Below are positions 31,304-37,008 of a stretch of 41,957 bases of DNA, piece by piece (positions within the stretch are counted from its first letter, which is position 1; every line of letters starts with the position of its first letter). The notes under the pieces were generated by a model, which was not told where the DNA came from, did not search any database, and saw only the letters and a list, made by a program, of their open reading frames with translations. The stretch comes from CAYMUC01 sp964471865 (GTDB taxonomy: Bacteria > Actinomycetota > Acidimicrobiia > Acidimicrobiales > Ilumatobacteraceae), in the NCBI GenBank assembly GCA_964471865.1, contig CAYYHU010000018.1:1-41957 (forward strand), written 5' to 3'. The position numbers were made by a program, and so were the translations under genes.

Positions 31304-31309
31304 CGGGGA

Positions 31310-32164
31310 TTACGAAGCAGTCGCCACATCGGCCAGGGGGGCCATCTGGTGGTTCTCGGCGCGATGTACCCGACGTAAGAAGTCGAGCACCACCCGGTTG
31401 TAGGTCGATGCGTGCTCCACCATCAGTCCGTGAGCCGCTCCGGAAATGACGACGAGTTCTGCGGTCGGGATGCTCTCGGCGAGCTCTTCGGCATCCCCGC
31501 GGGTTGTCAACACGTCCTGGTTGCCCACCACGACGAGAGCCGGAACGGTGATCTGGGACAGGTCTCGGGCGATGGTGTCGTCGGCATCGAGGATGGCGCG
31601 CACCTGGGCGACGAAACCATGGCTGGCTCGGGGTGATCGAATCGGTCCGAGCCAACCCAACGCTGGCCAGAGCCGCCGCAGCGAGCGGGGACCGATGACC
31701 CAACGTGCGGCTTCGCGGGTCATCGCCGACATACCGCGCTCGGACGCCGTCGATGCCCAGCCGGTGACGAGTTCTCGGCGCCACTCATGGTTCCGACATG
31801 CCGTACAGGCCAATGTCAGCGAGCGAACTCGCTCGGGATGGTTCAACGCGACCAGTTGCGCGATCACCCCGCCCATCGATGCCCCCATGACGTGGGCTTT
31901 GTCCACCCCGGCGGCATCGAGAACCGTGATCGCGTCCTGGGCCATTTGTTCCAGGGTGTAGGTCCCAAAGGGTTGGTCGCTGCGTCCTGCGCCCCGGTTG
32001 TCATGAGCGATGACTCTGTAGCGGGGTCCGAACGCCAGGCGCTGCATGTTCCAACCGGTCTTGTCGGCACCGAGTCCCTGGATCATCAGCACGGGTGGTC
32101 CATGACGACGACCGGTGACCTCGTAGTGCAACCGCGTTCCGTCGGTGGCTCGGGCGAAAGGCAT
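31310..32164 (-). CDS. Alpha/beta-hydrolase fold enzyme
   Basis: A 284-residue hydrolase. The oxyanion block LMIQGLGADKTGW is followed by HDNRGAGRSD, the nucleophile elbow GASMGG (S96), the acid in VVGNQDVLTT, and the catalytic His in GAAHGLMVEH. All triad residues are present. The overall pattern is that of esterase/3-oxoadipate enol-lactonase-like enzymes; the substrate is not predictable. Its ATG shares one base with the stop of the PlsC-like gene (TGATG), so translation is coupled. Confidence 0.88.
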   Translation of the reverse strand: MPFARATDGTRLHYEVTGRRHGPPVLMIQGLGADKTGWNMQRLAFGPRYRVIAHDNRGAGRSDQPFGTYTLEQMAQDAITVLDAAGVDKAHVMGASMGGVIAQLVALNHPERVRSLTLACTACRNHEWRRELVTGWASTASERGMSAMTREAARWVIGPRSLRRLWPALGWLGPIRSPRASHGFVAQVRAILDADDTIARDLSQITVPALVVVGNQDVLTTRGDAEELAESIPTAELVVISGAAHGLMVEHASTYNRVVLDFLRRVHRAENHQMAPLADVATAS

Positions 32165-32832
32165 CAGACCTCTCCGATCAGATCGAGAACGGGGGCTCCA
32201 CCGAGTCCATCGAGAAGGTTCTGAAGAGAGTCACGAACCGTTTCGGCGGTCTCGATTGGGGCGAGTCCGCCCCGACGGGCACTGGGGACGACCCGGGCGC
32301 CGACCTCGAGTCGGGCGCGCCGACTGGCCGGTGAGGACACCGCCGCCACGGGAAAGATGCCCACACCGAGTTCGAGAGCGACCTCGATCATGGCCGGATC
32401 GACTCGGCCGGCCCGACGGGTTTCGCGCACCGCATGAGTTCCGACGACCACGAGGTCACCTCCGGCGAGCGCCTGACGGACTTCGCCGGGCCGGGCCGGA
32501 ATCGCGCCGACGCGGGCCAGTACGGGTCCCAGCGGGACTCGTTGGGGTCGGCCAGAGATCCTCACGGTGCGCTCGAGTCGACGGGTCAGCGTCGAGGCGA
32601 CCATGAGGGTCGATCCTGCGGCCCATCGCGAACTCACCACGAGCAGGGCGGCATCGACGCTGTCGAGGTGGTCGAGGCCTCCGCTCGAGACCGCCCAGCG
32701 GCCTCGAGCCAGCGCACCGGCAACTGCAGCGACGCGCCGGGACCGACCCCAGTCGTCGAGATCGTGACGCTCGACATCGTCGGAGTCGTCCACCGACTCG
32801 ACAGGAAGTTCGATGACTCGAGCCGTCGTCAT
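32164..32832 (-). CDS. PlsC-like acyltransferase homologue lacking the HX4D motif
   Basis: A 222-residue protein. The order of blocks AALLVVSSRW, RVPLGPVLARVGAIPA, VRQALAGGDLVVVG and ELGVGIFPVAAV follows that of lysophosphatidic acid acyltransferases (lG.iPa, L..G..v, g.pi.Pv). However, the segment where NHX4D should stand reads SSRWAAGS, and no His-Asp pair is seen. The PEGTR position reads GTHAVRET. So it is probably catalytically inactive or diverged. It overlaps the epimerase gene by ATGA. The pairing recalls mycobacterial Rv0501-Rv0502 (epimerase plus acyltransferase). The family call is tentative. Confidence 0.55.
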   Translation of the reverse strand: MTTARVIELPVESVDDSDDVERHDLDDWGRSRRVAAVAGALARGRWAVSSGGLDHLDSVDAALLVVSSRWAAGSTLMVASTLTRRLERTVRISGRPQRVPLGPVLARVGAIPARPGEVRQALAGGDLVVVGTHAVRETRRAGRVDPAMIEVALELGVGIFPVAAVSSPASRRARLEVGARVVPSARRGGLAPIETAETVRDSLQNLLDGLGGAPVLDLIGEV

Positions 32833-33836
32833 GACGCGGTCACCTCGTGGCGGTCCTCAGCGACTGGTTCCCAGGCTTGCCGCGGTGGTTGGCGCACCAC
32901 ACTGGGCCATCGATACAGGGCGTCGATCACCTCAGGGGCCCGATGGCGAGCTCGCACACCGAGAAGTGGTTCCATCCGGGAGCCATCCCCGAGCCGACCG
33001 CGATGGATCAACTCGAGCACATGCTCGGGTACCGGGGCGCCGACGAGATGGGTGATGGCGCGAGCCAACATCCATTCGGGGCCGATCAAGGGGATCGGAA
33101 GTCGCCGCCCCGCCCACAGGGCTCGCCGTACCGTGGTGGCACCCGATGCCACCACGTTGACGGGCTCGTCGAGTCCGACTCGGGCTGCGGCCACGATCGC
33201 CCGGGCGGCGTCGCTGGCCTCGATCACCGTGAAGGGCGGATCGGCCAATGCCGAAAACGGCACGGCGGGCAGCCGCAGCAGGCGCCCGAGAGGACTCGGG
33301 ATATGGGGTCCAACCACCGGGGCCAGTCGTAGTGCGCCCACGGTGGCCCCGAAGCGACGTAGCCGCAGAGCTGCGGCTTCCACCTCGGCGACCGCTCGGC
33401 CGTAGGGACTCGTCGGTGCCACCGGCGCGCTCTCATCGGGCCGCACCGGAGCCTGCGACGACCGTCCATAGATTTCGAGACCTGATCGCACCACGACAGC
33501 TTCCAGACTGCGGCCTTCGCCTGCGGCTCCGAGCACGGTGGTGGCCGCTCTCGTCGTGAGATCCCGAGCTTCACGGGCCCCGGCCCGAGCATCGGGCTCC
33601 CAGACACCGACATGAACCACGACGTGGGGATCGAAACCCGTGATCAGATCGATGGCCCGCTCACGCTGTCCCGGCAGGATCCGGTGGAACTCGGCTCGGC
33701 GGAGACGACGGCGGGGCGGATCGAGGTCCACCCCGAGGAGCCGACCGGCCCAGGGTTCCTCCTCGAGCATTCGGGTCACCTGGGAACCGAGCTCACCGCC
33801 CATTCCCGTCACCAGTACCCGACGCCCCGTTGCCAT
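32829..33836 (-). CDS. NAD-dependent epimerase/dehydratase-like protein without the catalytic Lys
   Basis: A 335-residue extended short-chain dehydrogenase-like protein. The nucleotide-binding turn VLVTGMGGELGSQV is intact, with LGVDLDPPRR next. The catalytic region keeps Ser (VVVRSGLEIYG) and Tyr (SPYGRAVAEVE), but the Lys four residues after Tyr is Val. It ends with VIDALYRWPSVVRQPP. It may bind NAD without normal redox chemistry. ATG at 33836 is chosen because GAGGTG lies 5 bases upstream; a GTG one codon earlier is possible. It is 9 bases after the phosphatase-like gene. Confidence 0.8.
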   Translation of the reverse strand: MATGRRVLVTGMGGELGSQVTRMLEEEPWAGRLLGVDLDPPRRRLRRAEFHRILPGQRERAIDLITGFDPHVVVHVGVWEPDARAGAREARDLTTRAATTVLGAAGEGRSLEAVVVRSGLEIYGRSSQAPVRPDESAPVAPTSPYGRAVAEVEAAALRLRRFGATVGALRLAPVVGPHIPSPLGRLLRLPAVPFSALADPPFTVIEASDAARAIVAAARVGLDEPVNVVASGATTVRRALWAGRRLPIPLIGPEWMLARAITHLVGAPVPEHVLELIHRGRLGDGSRMEPLLGVRARHRAPEVIDALYRWPSVVRQPPRQAWEPVAEDRHEVTAS

Positions 33837-33845
33837 CACGTCACC

Positions 33846-34355
33846 TCATCGCAGTGCGGTCACCCGCAGGATCAGAGCCCGAGCCTCGGGATCGAGTTGA
33901 TGGCCGGCGAGACGCTCGGTGATGGCGATCGCGGCGGATCCTTCCTCGACGAGGCCGCTCCAGCGGATGAACCCTCCCATGATGCCCATCAGCCGATCAC
34001 CGACCTCGTCACCGTGCACCACGACCTTGTGGCCCTCAGCGAGGAGTCCCTTCAACTCGGGATAGAACTGGCGAAGGTACAGGTCCAAGTCGTCACTCGA
34101 GCGCAGCGGCCGATGCAGAGCGTGGACACCGAGTTCGTCGTAGTTGTGCAAGTTGTTGGGACCCGCGACGATCGAAATGACCCGAGCGAAGCCGTTTTCG
34201 CGAATCCAGATGATCTCTTCTTGGCGCCGAACCCGTCGGTGATTGTCGCCATACCCTCCGGGGCGTTCACAGACCGCCAACTTGTCCTTGAGGATCCAGG
34301 TGAAGTTTCGGGGCGTGATCCCCAGAGCCCACTTTCCGCGCAACTTGGGCGGCAT
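33846..34355 (-). CDS. Dual-specificity-phosphatase-like protein with Cys-to-Gly active site (pseudophosphatase)
   Basis: A 169-residue protein. The core strand-loop-helix VVVHGDEVGDRLMGIMGGFI has the shape of the tyrosine/dual-specificity phosphatase P-loop HCX5R, but the catalytic Cys is Gly (H114-G115-x5-R121). Upstream blocks ENGFARVISIV, then LGVHALHRPL, then LRQFYPELKGLLAEGHKVVVH match the order seen in that fold. It may bind a phosphorylated ligand without hydrolysing it, as STYX-type proteins do. The family assignment rests on pattern only. It lies 51 bases after tilS and heads the epimerase/PlsC-like operon. Confidence 0.55.
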   Translation of the reverse strand: MPPKLRGKWALGITPRNFTWILKDKLAVCERPGGYGDNHRRVRRQEEIIWIRENGFARVISIVAGPNNLHNYDELGVHALHRPLRSSDDLDLYLRQFYPELKGLLAEGHKVVVHGDEVGDRLMGIMGGFIRWSGLVEEGSAAIAITERLAGHQLDPEARALILRVTALR

Positions 34356-34406
34356 CAGCAGACTTCCGAGCGGCGGGGGTTGACTACAAGCGACATCATC
34401 GTCTCA

Positions 34407-35336
34407 TCAGGTTACCCCACCGCTCTGGGCGGCGATCGTTCCCGGTGTGGTCGTGATCACGAGACGTTGCCGGTGTCGTGACACCCGCCGGCCGCCCTCG
34501 AGTTCACATGCTGTGCGCTCACCTCTGGCGACAGCGAGGACCCGGTCCACGGCAGCGGAATCAGGCGGCAGGGGATTGGCGAGCCATCGCCGCAGCGCCG
34601 CGCGGGCCAAGGCGGGGGGAGCAGTGGCGACCGCGCGAGCATCACAGGGATCGAGGTCGCTGGCGAGTTCGTCGAGCCACTCGAGGTCATCGCGGATCAC
34701 ATCGGCGCGTTGTGACAGGACCGCGGTCACGTCGCGACCAGCGATGTCATCGAGCAATGGCAGGACTTCGTGACGAATCCGTACGCGCATGAATCGCGGA
34801 TCGGCGTTCATCGGATCCTCGACGGTCGCGATCCCGAGATGGTCGCACAGGGCCCGGGTGTCGCGGCGCCGCAGACGTAACAAAGGGTGTCGATGACCGG
34901 GTTCCATGCCGCTGGCTCCCCGCAGGCCCCCACCCCGCAACAGATTCATCAGGATCGTCTCGGCCTGATCATCAGCGGTATGTCCGGTCATGACGTCGGG
35001 GGGAAGAACCGACAATCGGGCCTGTCGGGCCCGGGCTTCGAGGTTGGGGCCCTCGGTCACGCTCACTCGTTCGCTGCGGTAACGCACGCCGAGGCGTCGG
35101 GCGAGGGTTTCGACCACGTCTGATTCGAGATCGGACCCTGGACGGAGGCCGTGGTCCACGTGAACCAGTGTGACGTCGAGTCCCCGAGCGGTGGCGAGCA
35201 CCGCGAGGGCCGAGGAATCTGCCCCACCCGACACTGCGCATACGACCGGCGTTGCTGGTTCAGGGAAGGTGCAGCGGAAAAGGAGATCAGCGATCAGGGG
35301 GTCCGAGGGATCTGCCGAGATCGCCGGGTCGCTCAC
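34407..35336 (-). CDS. tilS: tRNA(Ile)-lysidine synthetase
   Basis: Converts C34 of tRNA-Ile(CAU) to lysidine so that it reads AUA codons. A 309-residue N-type PP-loop ATPase with the signature VVCAVSGGADSSALAVLA, then VHVDHGLRPGSDLESD, TGHTADDQAETILMNLLRG, and the family end of the catalytic core VEDPMNADPRFMRVRIRHEVLPLL. The C-terminal domains are short, as is usual in actinobacteria. GTG at 35336 overlaps the stop of the small membrane protein gene (GTGA). Confidence 0.95.
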   Translation of the reverse strand: MSDPAISADPSDPLIADLLFRCTFPEPATPVVCAVSGGADSSALAVLATARGLDVTLVHVDHGLRPGSDLESDVVETLARRLGVRYRSERVSVTEGPNLEARARQARLSVLPPDVMTGHTADDQAETILMNLLRGGGLRGASGMEPGHRHPLLRLRRRDTRALCDHLGIATVEDPMNADPRFMRVRIRHEVLPLLDDIAGRDVTAVLSQRADVIRDDLEWLDELASDLDPCDARAVATAPPALARAALRRWLANPLPPDSAAVDRVLAVARGERTACELEGGRRVSRHRQRLVITTTPGTIAAQSGGVT

Positions 35337-35512
35337 TGAGAGTTGAGAGACTCGCGTTCTTGGGCCTCGAGCACTTGACGTTGACGTCGCGAGGGATGCT
35401 GAGGAGCCACCACCTGCTTGATGTAGCCAGCGACGAGACCCAAAACGGCGCCTCCGCCCAACAGAGCAAGCGCCGCCCCGATCCACCAGTGCCACACGTT
35501 CGCAGCGAGCAT
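35333..35512 (-). CDS. Small single-pass membrane protein
   Basis: A 59-residue protein with one hydrophobic helix (about 10-30: WIGAALALLGGGAVLGLVAGYI) and a basic C-terminal tail (PSRRQRQVLEAQERESL). No family was recognised. ATG at 35512 is chosen because TACGCT lies 7 bases upstream and the upstream extension of the frame to 35650 is Arg-rich and overlaps rsrA. It is translationally coupled to tilS downstream. Confidence 0.65.
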   Translation of the reverse strand: MLAANVWHWWIGAALALLGGGAVLGLVAGYIKQVVAPQHPSRRQRQVLEAQERESLNSQ

Positions 35513-35519
35513 GAGCTCA

Positions 35520-35525
35520 AGCGTA
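35520..35525 (-). promoter_or_regulatory. Putative -10 box of the small membrane protein-tilS unit (leaderless)
   Basis: TACGCT on the minus strand, 7 bases before the ATG at 35512. Confidence 0.45.
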
Positions 35526-35541
35526 GTCCCAGGGAACGGCT

Positions 35542-35811
35542 TCAGCCCACCCGATCGTCGTTGGGATCTCCGGGTGCTACGGGAGCGCCGAGTTCGAGAC
35601 AGCGTCGCAATCGATCGACGAACCCCGGCGGCAACTCGTCGTTGTGGCACTTATGCGCGATCACGAGACGTAATTCGGCATGGAAATCGAAGGCCTGGAG
35701 GCACAAGACGCACTCTGCGAGGTGTGCATCGATCTCGGCCTGAGTCGTCGCGTCGAGTTCACGGTCCAAGAACCGGTCGAGCTCGTTCAGGGTCTCGTCA
35801 CACTCGGACAC
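35542..35811 (-). CDS. rsrA: Zinc-binding anti-sigma factor, RsrA-like
   Basis: An 89-residue anti-sigma factor of the ZAS family. The zinc/redox motif is H30-x3-C34-x2-C37 (AHLAECVLC), with further Cys at 4 and 55. In the SigR-RsrA pair of actinobacteria, oxidation of these cysteines releases zinc and frees the sigma factor to induce thiol-repair genes. The gene starts 11 bases after the sigma gene stop, the expected arrangement. The start is GTG at 35811. Confidence 0.88.
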   Translation of the reverse strand: MSECDETLNELDRFLDRELDATTQAEIDAHLAECVLCLQAFDFHAELRLVIAHKCHNDELPPGFVDRLRRCLELGAPVAPGDPNDDRVG

Positions 35812-35822
35812 TCACAGAATCC

Positions 35823-36419
35823 TCACGTCGTCGGGTGGCCACTCGTGGCCTCATCGGGCGCAGAGACCAGGCCTCGGGCCTGCGCGTAGTCGTACAACGC
35901 TCTCTGTATCGCCTTTCTTCCCCGATGCAGTCGCGACATCACCGTACCGATCGGAACATCGAGCATTTCTGCTATTTCTTTGTAGGCGAATCCTTCGACG
36001 TCGGCGAGCAGCACCGGAATTCTGAACGCTTCGGGAAGTTCTTCCACCGCCTGACGCACTTCATCATCGGTGAAAACGTCCATCAACTGGTCCTCGGCGC
36101 TGCGGCTAGCCAGAGCGGTCTCGATCGCTCCCATGCGGCGGTACAAGTAGAAGTCTTCGAGGTCGGCGAATTCGGCCTCGTCGACCCGGCGTTGACGGGC
36201 CCGGTAGCGATTGATGAAGGCATTGGTCAGGATGCGAAGCATCCACGCCCGCAGGTTCGTTCCTTCGGTGAAGGACTCATAGGACCGGTATCCGCGCAAC
36301 ATCGCCTCTTGCACGAGGTCTTCAGCATCAGCGGAGTTACGGGTGAGGCGAAGCGCGGCCGAGTAGAGAACACCGGCGAGGGGCATCACGTCCTCGGCGA
36401 AGCGCTGTTGATCAGCCAT
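35823..36419 (-). CDS. sigR: ECF sigma factor, SigR/SigH type
   Basis: A 198-residue extracytoplasmic-function sigma factor. Region 2 shows AALRLTRNSADAEDLVQEAMLRGYRSYESF and LRAWMLRILTNAFINRYR. Region 4 shows VLLADVEGFAYKEIAEMLDV, then PIGTVMSRLHRGRKAIQRAL. These match the SigR/SigH/RpoE subgroup of the oxidative-stress regulators, consistent with rsrA next to it. TAGGGT lies 9 bases before the ATG. A clear SigR-type autoregulated promoter (GGAAT...GTT) was not recognised upstream. Confidence 0.9.
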   Translation of the reverse strand: MADQQRFAEDVMPLAGVLYSAALRLTRNSADAEDLVQEAMLRGYRSYESFTEGTNLRAWMLRILTNAFINRYRARQRRVDEAEFADLEDFYLYRRMGAIETALASRSAEDQLMDVFTDDEVRQAVEELPEAFRIPVLLADVEGFAYKEIAEMLDVPIGTVMSRLHRGRKAIQRALYDYAQARGLVSAPDEATSGHPTT

Positions 36420-36428
36420 CGCTTCGGG

Positions 36429-36434
36429 ACCCTA
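36429..36434 (-). promoter_or_regulatory. Putative -10 box of sigR
   Basis: TAGGGT on the minus strand, 9 bases before the ATG at 36419. Confidence 0.45.
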
Positions 36435-36436
36435 GA

Positions 36437-36449
36437 ACACCACGGGTGT
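36437..36449. promoter_or_regulatory. Inverted repeat just upstream of the sigR -10 box
   Basis: ACACC-acg-GGTGT, two perfect 5-base arms around 3 bases, 2 bases upstream of the -10 hexamer. It could be an operator or a chance repeat. Confidence 0.25.
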
Positions 36450-36480
36450 CGAGGACCCGGCTGTTGGCTCTTCGGCGAGG

Positions 36481-36990
36481 TCAGTCGTTCGCCGGAGGGG
36501 CGAGTTGATGGCCGACGGCTTCATCGAATGCGGCAACGAGGCGCTCCATCAACTCCGCAAGCTGTTGGGCTTCGTCCTCGTCGAAATGTTCGAACATGCG
36601 ATCGAGCACGGCGCGACGTTGTTCCACCGCCATGCGATGGCGATCGCGTCCCGCCGAGGTGAGAGCCACATACGCGACTCGGCCGTCCTCATGACAGCTT
36701 CGGCGCTCGGCCAATCCGGCACGTGTGAGGCGCTGAACCGCTCGGGTCGCAGTGGAGGGATCCACTCGCAGAGCGCGGGCGAGGTCTCCCATCCGCCAGG
36801 CATCCTGCTGGGACAACAGATCCATGGTGTCGAGTTCACCCGGTTCGAGAGCTCCGGGTCCCGTACCGAGAACGACCTCTCTCATGGCGGCCATCGACGC
36901 GCCACGGCGCAGTTCGCGCCACGCGAGTGAGACTCGTTGATGCACCGGCACAACGGTCTCGTTCCCGATCGGGGCAGAGGTCTCCGGCAC
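36481..36990 (-). CDS. MarR-family transcriptional repressor
   Basis: A 169-residue winged-helix regulator. The DNA-binding part is clear in RMGDLARALRVDPSTATRAV, then QRLTRAGLAERR, followed by the wing DGRVAYVALTSAGRDRH, with dimerisation helices at both ends. The GTG at 36990 lies only 18 bases from the divergent carboxylase start. The 15-bp palindrome in this gap covers both -10 boxes, so the protein probably represses itself and the carboxylase operon. The ligand may be an acyl compound, given the neighbours, but that is inference. Confidence 0.9.
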   Translation of the reverse strand: MPETSAPIGNETVVPVHQRVSLAWRELRRGASMAAMREVVLGTGPGALEPGELDTMDLLSQQDAWRMGDLARALRVDPSTATRAVQRLTRAGLAERRSCHEDGRVAYVALTSAGRDRHRMAVEQRRAVLDRMFEHFDEDEAQQLAELMERLVAAFDEAVGHQLAPPAND

Positions 36991-36995
36991 TCTTG

Positions 36996-37001
36996 TAGCG
37001 T
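36996..37001 (+). promoter_or_regulatory. Putative -10 box of the carboxyltransferase operon (leaderless)
   Basis: TAGCGT inside the palindrome, 7 bases before the GTG at 37009. Confidence 0.6.
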
Positions 37002-37002
37002 A
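36997..37002 (-). promoter_or_regulatory. Putative -10 box of marR (leaderless)
   Basis: TACGCT on the minus strand inside the palindrome, 6 bases before the GTG at 36990. It shares five bases with the opposing box. Confidence 0.6.
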
Positions 37003-37008
37003 CAAGGG

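Larger units (their letters stand above)
36992..37006. promoter_or_regulatory. Perfect palindromic operator between marR and the carboxylase gene
   Basis: CTTGTA-gcg-TACAAG, a perfect inverted repeat of two 6-base arms around 3 bases. It contains TACGCT on the minus strand (6 bases before the marR GTG) and TAGCGT on the plus strand (7 bases before the carboxylase GTG). One bound MarR dimer would block both promoters. The size and symmetry fit known MarR sites. Confidence 0.75.
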
